Assembly (NCBI RefSeq): GCF_016632335.1
Contig: NZ_JAEPBG010000003.1
Coordinates: 62,001-126,000, forward strand
DNA: 64,000 bases
Source of the DNA: Noviherbaspirillum pedocola
GTDB taxonomy: Bacteria > Pseudomonadota > Gammaproteobacteria > Burkholderiales > Burkholderiaceae_D
Direction: 5' to 3'
A model generated the notes under the pieces. The model was not told the origin of the DNA and made no database searches. It saw only the letters and a list, made by a program, of their open reading frames with translations. The position numbers and the translations under genes are program-made. Below are positions 25,908 through 33,389 of this stretch, piece after piece. Positions within the stretch are counted from its first letter, which is position 1. Every line of letters starts with the position of its first letter.

Positions 25908-27119
25908 TTACCCCAGAGTGTTTCTCGAGCCAGCCGGCAAGGGCGACGACGGATTACTTCGTTTGGTGGCCGGCAGGGAAGCCAAAAGACCTTGCAGCGG
26001 GGTGTGCGTGCCGAGACTTTTCTTCCATGCGTCTGCGCCAATCTGGCCGAACACGTTTCTGATGCGCAGTTCAGTCTTCTTGTCGTAATCCTCAGAGAAA
26101 AGGCCCTCGAGGTCACGCTGGAGTGCGGTATACCAGGTACGGAATTCGGCCGCCCTCTTGCCACCGTCCTTATTCCAGCGGTCAGCAAAATTCTCAGCGG
26201 GATGCCGCGGGTTTGGCACGCAGATGGCTGCGCCCTGCGGAAGGAGACCCCCTGGAATTTGTTCGACCAGTTCCAAGGCGACCTCGATAGCCGACGAGAA
26301 GTCATTAGGACGTGTTTGAGCCAGGCGCAGGTATGCACTCGCCAGCAGTGTCACTAGGATTACTGAGATAGGTGCCAACTCCTTACGTTGTGGTGCCAGC
26401 TCCCAGTAATAGTTGTCGCGGTGCAGTTTTACCAGCTGCACAGTGCGCCGAAGGATATCGTCAAGGCGAACCGGTGAATTCGGCACAGGGTCGACCTGCG
26501 TCGTGGCGTCCATCGTTAAGTGCCGTTGGACTCGCTGGAAAGGAAACCTCAATCCCGCGATATTGCAGAACCAATCAGCGAAGTCTTGAGGATTGCTTGG
26601 ACTCCACACAGTATCCGGGTCGCGTACGCGAATCTTGGTGCCAGTAATCAGGCGGTTATCGGGAACCGCGGGCGTCACATCAAAATAGAACGGAAGATTC
26701 GGGTAGTTAAGCCGCCAGCACCGACGCTTCGGCTCCGGGTCGCCCGCATCGGCAACCCCGTGCAACGCTTCGCCAAATTCGGCGAAGAAAGCTTCGGACT
26801 CCTGCAAGTTCTCGAAGCGCGGGCCGGTGAGCTTGACCACGATATCAAGGTCAAAATTTTGACGGCCCCGCGGGGAGATGGTCGTTTGCGTACGCATGGA
26901 GCCTTGGACAATGACGTGCACGTCATTCTCGCCAACACCAAGCTTACGTGCGATGTGTGTGGCTAGCTGCTGATAATGCTTCGTCGCGAGGGCCAGTTCC
27001 TCTTCCGATAGCTCCAGTTTCGTCAGCATCGAAGCGATGAAGGATTCCCACTGGGCGGCCTGGTTTCTCGCTTTCAGGAGGTGGGCAAGTCGTTGTGGCA
27101 TCTGGGGCATTGTTGTCAT
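25908..27119 (-). CDS. CBASS CD-NTase (cGAS/DncV-like nucleotidyltransferase)
   Basis: 403 residues. The nucleotidyltransferase core has GSMRTQT at 73-79, the metal pair D90-L-D92 and a third acidic residue in YFDVTP (about D147). An N-terminal helix region (about 10-60) and a helical C-terminal half complete the fold. It makes a cyclic di- or trinucleotide second messenger upon phage infection; the nucleotides used cannot be read from the sequence. The C-terminus ends SRNTLG, ending in Gly as expected for a Cap2 conjugation substrate. AAGGAAG precedes the ATG at 27119. It lies between the effector and cap2. Confidence 0.93.
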   Translation of the reverse strand: MTTMPQMPQRLAHLLKARNQAAQWESFIASMLTKLELSEEELALATKHYQQLATHIARKLGVGENDVHVIVQGSMRTQTTISPRGRQNFDLDIVVKLTGPRFENLQESEAFFAEFGEALHGVADAGDPEPKRRCWRLNYPNLPFYFDVTPAVPDNRLITGTKIRVRDPDTVWSPSNPQDFADWFCNIAGLRFPFQRVQRHLTMDATTQVDPVPNSPVRLDDILRRTVQLVKLHRDNYYWELAPQRKELAPISVILVTLLASAYLRLAQTRPNDFSSAIEVALELVEQIPGGLLPQGAAICVPNPRHPAENFADRWNKDGGKRAAEFRTWYTALQRDLEGLFSEDYDKKTELRIRNVFGQIGADAWKKSLGTHTPLQGLLASLPATKRSNPSSPLPAGSRNTLG

Positions 27120-27134
27120 CGTTTGCTTCTTCCT

Positions 27135-28721
27135 TTAGGCGAGGTTGAGTACTGAGCCGGTACCTGGCCGACGCACTTCGGTGGCACCAATTTCAATGGT
27201 TTGAACAAAAGGCCCGAAGGTTGCCGGAGCGTTGACTGGGCTACGCTCATACAACATGACCGGCCGGTGGTTACGGGCTTGAAATTTCTGGCCCAGACGG
27301 ACGCACGTACTTGACGGAGCGATTGCTACAAGATGAATTCGCTGTAGACGCCAGATGTCTTGAATCTTTTGCAACGCAATATCGAAAGCTTTTCCTGCCA
27401 ATTCCAAATCCATTGGATGGGAAATGGCCGCATGAGACGGCGCATCGACTGTGACCTCCAAAGTGGGAAGGACGAAGTCTTCGCCATCGAAGAGGTGCCC
27501 CGGAAGTTCGGTCGATGGAATTTGGCATGTCAGGTACACCAACAGGGTGGCCTCGGCGTCCCCTTCGCGAAAGGCTCGCAGTTCGTTTACCTTGAACTTG
27601 TCGGGCGCCGGCGTCGGCACGTCCGGCCATCGCCATTGGCCCCCCTTTTTACCGGCGACCTCGTTGCGGTGAAACTGGAAGACGTGCGCCGTTCCAGATT
27701 CGCCCAGCAGGCGCCCGCTCAAGATTTGCACCGAAGTGTTATGCAGGGGGAAAACAGCAAGCGATGCCGGTGCAGCACCGCCGCGGCTGGACCCATTGAG
27801 CAGGCCACGGAGTGCCGGGATTTCGGTTTTCAACGATTCAAACAGCGTTTCCCAATAGTTCGGCGTCGCCGTGTCCCACAAGAATCCGGCATTCTGAGAA
27901 AACGTATGCGGTGTCGAGGCGGCGCGCAGCTTCCGCTCCCACATCGCTTCCTCGGCTGCCTTGCGGTCGAAGCGCACATTTTGCCCAGCGATATTCCCGC
28001 CAACGACCAATATTTGGGCGCTCGGGTATGCCAGCGTATCGAGCAGCCGCTTGACCTCAGAGACATGGCGCTCGCGCATCTCTTCCAAGACTTCACGTGG
28101 ATAGGCATCGGGATTGATGCGGTCAATCAGGCGATGGCACTTGTCGCACAGCAGCATGATGTTGCTAACATCATTGGCGAGCAAGCTAGACCAAACTTTG
28201 TCCCCGCGCGGGCCGTCCGGCGACGCTGCCACAATGTGGGCCAAGTATGCGTAATTTCCTGTCGCACCATCTACATAGTGGGCACTCAGGTCATCGCCAC
28301 AACCGTCGAGCTGGCACCGCCAAGCAGCGAGACGTTCAACCTCTCGCGCTACCTTTGGCGTGATATCCGCCTGTCGGCCGGTCGGCATGGTTATCTTGTC
28401 ACGGTGCTTTACCCAAGCGTCAAAATCAGAACTCGTTTGGAGCGCGCTGGGTCCGTGCTCCGCGGGCGCAATCCTCGGGTCGAGCTTCGGAACGGTCACC
28501 CATTCCACCTTCTTCGCACGGATGAACGGCTTGAGAAGCGGGATTGATTTGTCGGCGATATCGCCGAGCCCGATTTCAATCCAAGCTCCGGTGGCTGGGT
28601 CATCGGTGAAAAGCTGGGAGTGAAAGGCGTCAGCTACAACCAAGAGTCTCCGGCCCGCCTTGGCAGCGCCGAGCGCGGTCAGCTTCTGGGATAGCCCTTC
28701 ATCTGTAAGGTGCGACGTCAT
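27135..28721 (-). CDS. cap5: CBASS Cap5: HNH nuclease-SAVED effector with extra N-terminal region
   Basis: 528 residues from the ATG at 28721, chosen for AAGGA five bases upstream; 45 more in-frame residues exist but overlap the promoter. Residues about 130-201 are an HNH nuclease (C136, C141, AHIVAASPDGPRG with H162, then NIMLLCDKCHRLID). The C-terminal part (about 330-528) fits a SAVED ligand sensor (LEVTVDAPSH, KAFDIALQKI, RNHRPVMLYE). The known role is cyclic-nucleotide-triggered DNA degradation causing abortive infection. Unusually, about 120 residues precede the HNH (RRLLVVADAFHSQLF, KKVEWVTVPKLDPR), which I do not recognise. It is the first gene of the operon. Confidence 0.88.
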   Translation of the reverse strand: MTSHLTDEGLSQKLTALGAAKAGRRLLVVADAFHSQLFTDDPATGAWIEIGLGDIADKSIPLLKPFIRAKKVEWVTVPKLDPRIAPAEHGPSALQTSSDFDAWVKHRDKITMPTGRQADITPKVAREVERLAAWRCQLDGCGDDLSAHYVDGATGNYAYLAHIVAASPDGPRGDKVWSSLLANDVSNIMLLCDKCHRLIDRINPDAYPREVLEEMRERHVSEVKRLLDTLAYPSAQILVVGGNIAGQNVRFDRKAAEEAMWERKLRAASTPHTFSQNAGFLWDTATPNYWETLFESLKTEIPALRGLLNGSSRGGAAPASLAVFPLHNTSVQILSGRLLGESGTAHVFQFHRNEVAGKKGGQWRWPDVPTPAPDKFKVNELRAFREGDAEATLLVYLTCQIPSTELPGHLFDGEDFVLPTLEVTVDAPSHAAISHPMDLELAGKAFDIALQKIQDIWRLQRIHLVAIAPSSTCVRLGQKFQARNHRPVMLYERSPVNAPATFGPFVQTIEIGATEVRRPGTGSVLNLA

Positions 28722-28792
28722 CAGGTCCTTTTTCTTGTCCAGCCTCGCACGGCAGCGAAAGTTAGCCTCTGGTTGCGCAGCAGTAACTACCA

Positions 28793-28861
28793 ATTCTAGT
28801 GGCACCTTATCCACAGTGCAATTAATTTCTTGACTGCAAAGGGCCGGATTTGGCACCTTAT
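28793..28861. promoter_or_regulatory. Divergent CBASS/XRE control region with 11-bp direct repeat
   Basis: On the minus strand TTGCAC (28821-28816), a 17-base spacer and TAGAAT (28798-28793) form a strong promoter for the CBASS operon. The sequence TGGCACCTTAT occurs at 28800-28810, inside that spacer, and again at 28851-28861, upstream of the divergent XRE gene. A repressor bound to both copies would block both directions. The promoter is read from sequence; the regulator is inferred. Confidence 0.65.
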
Positions 28862-28913
28862 GAAAATATTCGGTAAAACTACAGGAATTTCTTCAGTGGA
28901 AAAGAGTGCATAC

Positions 28914-29222
28914 ATGCCAAATCTGGCCCTCCTATCGGATGACGAGGTCTGCGCCGAAATAGGAAGGCGTCTGCGCGCGGAGCGTCTTCGCAGAGGGCTT
29001 ACCCAAGTCGCCATGTCAGAACTGTCGGGGATTCCCCTACGGACTTATAAGCGTTTGGAGGCAGATGGCTCCGGCTCGATTGCGACTCTAGTCGCGGCTA
29101 TTCGGGCGACTGGGCGGCTAATAGGCTTCCAACTATTGCTACCGCAACCGGAGCTGCCAGAGAAGAGAGAGCCTTTAGCCGACATCGCAAACCGCCGGCT
29201 CCGAAGGAAGGTTGCGACATAA
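28914..29222 (+). CDS. XRE-family regulator next to CBASS
   Basis: 102 residues from the ATG at 28914. A Cro/C1-type helix-turn-helix occupies about 12-75 (IGRRLRAERLRRGLTQVAMSELSGIPLRTYKRLE split over the helices), followed by a basic C-terminal tail ending NRRLRRKVAT. It resembles HipB-like regulators. It diverges from the CBASS operon and is the best candidate to bind the repeated TGGCACCTTAT. It is not followed by a CapP-type peptidase gene, so this is not the known CapH/CapP pair. Confidence 0.85.
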   Translation: MPNLALLSDDEVCAEIGRRLRAERLRRGLTQVAMSELSGIPLRTYKRLEADGSGSIATLVAAIRATGRLIGFQLLLPQPELPEKREPLADIANRRLRRKVAT

Positions 29223-29292
29223 AGTGCATGTTGCCGCCTTTCGCGTCGTCGTGCGCAACCAATAGCGACGGGCCATTGGGCACTAATTCATA

Positions 29293-29324
29293 ACGCTCAA
29301 GATGGATGAGTCCATCTTGAGTGT
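29293..29324. terminator. Hairpin between XRE gene and BPSL0761-like gene
   Basis: A 14-bp stem (ACGCTCAAGATGGA with its complement, one G-T pair) and loop TGAG separates two converging genes. No long T-run follows, so it may be a bidirectional terminator of modest strength. Confidence 0.5.
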
Positions 29325-29416
29325 CAGAACTTGATTGCCAATTATGACCACGAAAGTGTGGACAGCGAAATTAACAAAAATAGGGAGCAAAAAAGGGATA
29401 AGTGCTCGCAAAAGAT

Positions 29417-29782
29417 TTACCCAAGTTTGCGGCTTAAGGATATAAATAGAATTATTATAATGCAAACAAAGGCGATGCCGATACCAAGAAGCACAGGTTC
29501 TGCATTTGCAACCATCTTTTCAAGAAAGGGAGAAGTCCTTATGGGGCGCTTTCGATGTTTACTCTTCGTTTCCGTAAACGTCTGCCGTTCAGAAGAGAAT
29601 AAGTTGGGACATGCAAGTCCTGCAATGTCCATGTCACTAGCTTCGGGATAATGCCTAAGTATCGTCTCTGCTTGATATCGGATACTTTCAGGGACTTCCT
29701 CTTCTCTGGCCGGATACGCCAAGAATACGAGTAATTGACGAGCATCGAGGACCGCGCGCGTCCGTTCTTCAGGGGTCGTCAT
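29417..29782 (-). CDS. BPSL0761-like protein with C-terminal membrane helix
   Basis: 121 residues. The N-terminal part MTTPEERTRAVLDARQLLVFLA and IRYQAETILRHYPEASDMDIAGLACP is the conserved BPSL0761-family signature, a small protein of unknown function common in Burkholderiales accessory regions. Here it continues past a basic linker into a single hydrophobic helix (VLLGIGIAFVCIIIILFISL, about 97-116), suggesting a tail-anchored form. AAGGA lies eight bases upstream of the ATG. It is 48 bases downstream of an antitoxin-like gene on the same strand. Base composition is lower in GC than the rest of the window. Confidence 0.7.
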   Translation of the reverse strand: MTTPEERTRAVLDARQLLVFLAYPAREEEVPESIRYQAETILRHYPEASDMDIAGLACPNLFSSERQTFTETKSKHRKRPIRTSPFLEKMVANAEPVLLGIGIAFVCIIIILFISLSRKLG

Positions 29783-29830
29783 AGTGCATTGTCCTTTGGC
29801 GAAATCTAAGATACTCAGTTTTCTATGAAG

Positions 29831-30574
29831 TTATAGAATGTCACCGGCGATTTCCATAATTTCTCTCAGTTTCCCCGCATTCAATGCTTCAACTGGTGTT
29901 TGGTCACCCAAACAATGGATGGATGTCGTAAAAAAACCGTATTTCACTTCCGCAGGGACTGCGGTGAGTTTTTTGCAAACCTTTTCTAAGCACTTCCTGA
30001 AGTAAAGACTTGAGTCGGCAAAGAATGCAGGATAATATTTCTGGTGGTCTGGTCCAATAACAAAAAACATACGGCTAGCTCTAATCGCATTCCGAATGTC
30101 CTTCTTTTCTGCATTCATCGCTTCTTGTAATTCGGGTAGTGTGAGTAAGTCCTTCGATTTGATTCCGCTCGCTATCGTCCCTTGATTTGCTGTGAACCAT
30201 TTCTGCAGACGCTGCTTCACTGCATTTTTTACTTCTTCGGTGGGGAATGCGTCAGTTAGGGGTGCCCCGGTATCTTTCTTTAAGTGCTCGATTGATATGC
30301 GGCGCCATGGTTCCGTTGCTTTTTTGAATTCTGTTCCGAACTTGTACTTCAATTTGGATTCTAGTTCCTCTAGCCGATTCGCTATTTTGCTGAAAAGAGC
30401 GTTTGCTATTTCAATATCGGTTTTTGAGGCATTCATGCAATCCGCGAGCAGTGTGCTGATTTCTTCTTCTGATACGCCTTCCCACTTAGTTGCTTTAGGA
30501 GATGCAATCAACATTGCAAATCGATTCAATATGCGACGTAGGTTCGGCGGGATGTTACTTGATTCGGTGCTCAT
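29831..30574 (-). CDS. MbcA/Xre-antitoxin-like protein, paralogue A
   Basis: 247 residues, no signal peptide. The N-terminal 150 residues are charged and helical (EELESKLKYKFGTEF). Residues about 145-175 look like a small HTH (LPELQEAMNAEKKDIRNAIRA). The last 75 residues carry YYPAFFAD, KYGFFTT and TPVEALNAGKLREIM, the pattern of the toxin-binding domain of Xre/MbcA/ParS antitoxins. The same block occurs in the next gene upstream. No RES/MbcT-type toxin gene is adjacent. Codon use is AT-richer than in the metal genes. Function is inferred only from the domain pattern. Confidence 0.65.
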   Translation of the reverse strand: MSTESSNIPPNLRRILNRFAMLIASPKATKWEGVSEEEISTLLADCMNASKTDIEIANALFSKIANRLEELESKLKYKFGTEFKKATEPWRRISIEHLKKDTGAPLTDAFPTEEVKNAVKQRLQKWFTANQGTIASGIKSKDLLTLPELQEAMNAEKKDIRNAIRASRMFFVIGPDHQKYYPAFFADSSLYFRKCLEKVCKKLTAVPAEVKYGFFTTSIHCLGDQTPVEALNAGKLREIMEIAGDIL

Positions 30575-30663
30575 GGAGGATTGATGTGCTCGTTTTTACT
30601 CACACTATAAAATTCAAGGCATTGTGAAGTTGTAGGCTTTGAGTTCGGCGATTGGGCGCTTCT

Positions 30664-31380
30664 CTATACCGTGCTGACAGGATTTCGTCGGAATGCTTTG
30701 GCAGCAATAATTACTTGCTCGAGTTCTCCGTCGGCCAACGCTTCTAGTGGCGCCTTGTTTTCAAGAAGGATGTTCGGCGTCGTGAAGAAGCGGTATTTCC
30801 TTTCGCCGGGAGAAGCGCGCAGCGCCATTGATACAGCTTCTAGTGATGAGAGCGGATATCGTGGGTCGACAAAAAAGGCGGGGTACAACTCCTCGCCGCG
30901 GATGGGGAGTTCGCGTGCCCAATACGGGAGTCTGAAAATTCGATGTTGCCGAAGCTTCTCAGCGAGCACATCTTGTGTAATTAACGCACGAGCCATGAAA
31001 TCCTCGGCACTGAGGACATCATTTTCGTGGGCTAGCTTGGAGAGAGTCTCGGCGGCTTCACGGTCGAGGTTAGACGCCAAGTAATAGCGCTGCTTTTTGT
31101 CTTGCTCGTATTCCTCAGGGAGTTGGAGCAGCCGTAGGATGAATTGCGTAAGCATTGTTTGCTCCTGCTTTGACATTCCAGAGGTCGCCCTTTTGAAGCC
31201 TTCCGTGACTGCTTTGGCGTCCGGGTCGCTCTTCATTTCCTCTGGGCTGTCCCGATGTGCCGCTACGGCAGCAGAGAAAAAGCAATACGAGGAGAGAAAT
31301 TGATGGGAAAACATAGTCGCGGATGATGTGCTGCGATGGCCAGTTTGTGACGTTTCCTGCATGGCGCTCGGCGGCGCCAT
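30664..31380 (-). CDS. MbcA/Xre-antitoxin-like protein, paralogue B
   Basis: 238 residues if started at the ATG at 31380 (AGG eight bases upstream); the first 35 residues are poorly defined and the true start may be later. A helical middle (MSKQEQTMLTQFILRLLQLPEEYEQD) is followed by an HTH-like segment (LSAEDFMARALITQDVLAEKLRQHRIF) and a C-terminal block with LYPAFFVD, KYRFFTT and APLEALADGELEQVI matching paralogue A. It resembles a stand-alone Xre/MbcA-type antitoxin. It is divergent from a small XRE regulator and downstream of a perfect palindrome. Confidence 0.65.
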   Translation of the reverse strand: MAPPSAMQETSQTGHRSTSSATMFSHQFLSSYCFFSAAVAAHRDSPEEMKSDPDAKAVTEGFKRATSGMSKQEQTMLTQFILRLLQLPEEYEQDKKQRYYLASNLDREAAETLSKLAHENDVLSAEDFMARALITQDVLAEKLRQHRIFRLPYWARELPIRGEELYPAFFVDPRYPLSSLEAVSMALRASPGERKYRFFTTPNILLENKAPLEALADGELEQVIIAAKAFRRNPVSTV

Positions 31381-31410
31381 TGCACCTAAAAGCCTTGTAC
31401 AGCAAGAATG

Positions 31411-31424
31411 AACACAATTGTGTT
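31411..31424. promoter_or_regulatory. Perfect palindrome, candidate XRE operator
   Basis: AACACAATTGTGTT is a perfect 14-bp palindrome lying between the divergent starts of paralogue B and the small XRE gene. A weaker copy, CACA-4-TGTG, follows at 31427-31438. It overlaps a possible plus-strand -35 (TTGCAC, 31423-31428) paired with TATAGC at 31445-31450. Confidence 0.6.
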
Positions 31425-31495
31425 GCACATATTTGTGTGTAGATTATAGCGCGTAAGGTTGAGAGACTTCCAACAAAAAATACGTTGGAATTTTG

Positions 31496-31732
31496 ATGAA
31501 CCGTCTTCAGGCCGTTGGTGCCGCAATCAGGGAAGCAAGGCTTGAGCAACAGCTATCCCAAGAAAAACTCGCTGAACTCGCAAAACTTCACAGAAACGTT
31601 ATAGGAAAGGCCGAGCGCGGTGTGTCGGCTCCAGCCTTGGATTCGTTGTTTGCAATTGCAGACGCCCTGGGGACGTCAGCATCGAAGCTTGTCGCTCGCG
31701 GCGAGGAGTTGGCGGATGAGTCGGCGCTGTAG
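31496..31732 (+). CDS. Small XRE-family regulator
   Basis: 78 residues from the ATG at 31496. Almost the whole protein is a Cro/C1-type helix-turn-helix: AVGAAIREARLEQQLSQEKLAELAKL, then HRNVIGKAERGVSAPALDSLFAIADALG. Such minimal regulators often repress phage-like or defence genes and themselves. The palindrome 70 bases upstream and the divergent antitoxin-like gene suggest that it controls that pair. No partner peptidase or toxin is visible downstream. Confidence 0.85.
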   Translation: MNRLQAVGAAIREARLEQQLSQEKLAELAKLHRNVIGKAERGVSAPALDSLFAIADALGTSASKLVARGEELADESAL

Positions 31733-32009
31733 CGTTCGCGGCCATTACCAAAGCTATAAAGCGTAAAGCGCCAGTAAGAGGGACATCGACTTTTTCCAGC
31801 CCGGGCTCGTATCAGGCGCGGTGTGCTCTACGGCGTGCCTACAGCCGGTGCTGGGGTCGGCGCTCGGCGCTCGGCGGACTACGTATGTCGTTCTCCAGGC
31901 GGGAAGCGACAGCAACGGGCGGAATAACTATCGTCACTACACATACATCACAAAGCAATGAGGCTGGCCCTCTAGTAAGGGCCGCCTCCTCTTACGGGAT
32001 ATATGGGCG

Positions 32010-32213
32010 ATGGCAACGTACCTGGATGTTTTTGAACTGGCTGAAATCTTAGGAAGGACTCCTGCCACTATACGGCGGAACATGAGATGTCGGCCGTGGC
32101 TGGTACCGGCCAAAATGCATATCCCGGGCACCCGAATGTTGCGGTGGCGAGCGACCGATGTGGAGGTGTGGTTGGCTGAGCAAAAGGCCTTCGCTGAAAT
32201 GGAAGCGCAGTGA
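32010..32213 (+). CDS. AlpA/excisionase-like DNA-binding protein
   Basis: 67 residues: MATYLDVFELAEILGRTPATIRRNM forms a winged MerR-like helix-turn-helix of the AlpA/Xis type, and TRMLRWRATDVEVWLAEQ is the usual end, where a Trp-containing strand leads into a helix. Such proteins act as recombination directionality factors or as small activators of integrase genes. It lies about 140 bases inside the inferred island boundary, a usual place for an excision factor. No integrase gene is visible; it may sit at the other end, outside the window. Confidence 0.75.
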   Translation: MATYLDVFELAEILGRTPATIRRNMRCRPWLVPAKMHIPGTRMLRWRATDVEVWLAEQKAFAEMEAQ

Positions 32214-32281
32214 GGTCAGATGCTGTAAATCCTAGAGCGCCATGTTGTGACGGAGTAATTGTTACAGTGGCACGTTATATC

Positions 32282-32339
32282 TAACATTTTTGTGAGGTCG
32301 GTAAGTTACTGTTTTTACTCACTCACATCATAAATGTTA
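32282..32339. repeat. Imperfect inverted repeat at the island boundary
   Basis: TAACATTT...TGTGAG (32282-32296) is mirrored by CTCACA...AAATGTTA (32322-32339). It lies directly before the point where sequence homologous to gdhA begins. An attachment or recombinase-binding site is possible but cannot be confirmed without the left end. Confidence 0.45.
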
Positions 32340-32357
32340 TGAAATTTACCCCGGATA

Positions 32358-33188
32358 GTGCCGGCGCCGGACGTCAACACCAACGAGCAGGTGATGGCCT
32401 GGATGATGGATACCTATTCGATGAACCAGGGCAGCACCGCCACTGGCGTGGTCACCGGCAAGCCGATTTCGATGGGCGGCAGCCTCGGACGGCGCGAGGC
32501 GACCGGCCGCGGCGTGTATGTCGTCGGTTGCGAGGCGGCGGCGCGCATCGGCCTGGAAGTAAGCGGCGCGCGTATTGCGGTGCAGGGCTTCGGCAACGTC
32601 GGCAGCATCGCGGCGCGGCTTTTCGCGGAGGCTGGTGCGAAAGTGGTCGCGGTTCAGGACCATCAGACCACGGTGTATGCCGAAGGCGGCCTGGACATTC
32701 CTGCGTTACAGCGGCATGTGGCCGAACATGGCAGCGTGGCCGGTTTCGAGAAGGCCGAACAGATCAGCGATCGCTCGCGCTTCTGGGCACTGGACTGCGA
32801 CATCCTCATTCCAGCCGCGCTGGAGCAGCAGATCACCGAAGCCAATGCGGGTCAGATCCGCGCGAAGATCATCCTGGAAGGCGCGAATGGCCCGACCACG
32901 CCTGCGGCTGACGACATCCTGCATGACAAGGGCGTGCTGGTGGTGCCGGACGTCATCGCCAATGCTGGCGGCGTGACGGTCAGCTACTTCGAATGGGTGC
33001 AGGATTTCTCCAGCTTCTTCTGGACCGAAGATGAAATCAACTCCCGGCTCACGCGCATCATGCGCGAGGCGTTCGGCGCGGTATGGGCAATTGCGGATGA
33101 AAAACGGGTGTCGCTGCGTACGGCCGCGTTCATTGTCGGTTGCTCCAGGGTGCTGCAGGCGCGTGAAATGCGCGGCTTGTATCCCTGA
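32358..33188 (+). pseudogene. gdhA: Glutamate dehydrogenase, 5'-truncated
   Basis: 276 residues are readable, from [21 protein letters not shown] to the normal C-terminus, against about 430 for a complete enzyme. The dinucleotide-binding domain is intact ([34 protein letters not shown]), but the N-terminal substrate-binding and hexamer-forming part with its catalytic Lys is missing. Immediately upstream the frame runs into a stop (32340) in unrelated AT-rich sequence, so the break coincides with the island edge. GTG at 32358 could start a fragment, but activity is unlikely. The gltIJKL uptake genes follow. Confidence 0.8.
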
Positions 33189-33228
33189 TGCGTGGTTGTG
33201 TCCTTCAAGCGCGACAGTAACGCGTACG

Positions 33229-33258
33229 AAAAACCGGCACTTGTGCCGGTTTTTTTTC
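33229..33258 (+). terminator. Terminator after gdhA
   Basis: A GC-rich stem AACCGGCAC/GTGCCGGTT with a tiny loop, followed by a run of eight T. A-run upstream mirrors it, so it could also act in reverse. Confidence 0.9.
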
Positions 33259-33389
33259 GCTATCGCAGGATCAGCGCTGAAATTTGCGGAAGAATGCGTG
33301 GAATAATTTGCATTTTGCTACACTGAGCGGCGCATTGTTTTTTAGTAAAATTTCTGCAATGCATTATCCCTTTCGAATTAGGAGACTTC

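Larger units (their letters stand above)
1..32357. mobile_element. Right part of a genomic island inserted in gdhA
   Basis: All genes from 1 to 32,213 are accessory types (metal, fluoride and sulfur resistance, CBASS, orphan regulators), while from 32,358 onward core genes begin, the first being a gdhA that lacks its 5' third. An AlpA/Xis-like gene and an inverted repeat sit at the junction. No integrase or left boundary is in the window, so the extent to the left and the mechanism are unknown. Confidence 0.55.

Noticed and set aside
31767-31961. Frame ending TYVVLQAGSDSNGRNNYRHYTYITKQ-like sequence
   Set aside because: The tail looks protein-like, but no convincing start or ribosome site exists and the upstream part is low-quality; possibly the remnant of a gene, too weak to call.
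30587-32317. Shared GTTTTTACTCAC at about 30,588 and 32,310 as an attachment repeat
   Set aside because: Twelve bases in AT-rich DNA is too short and the two sites are not at plausible element ends.
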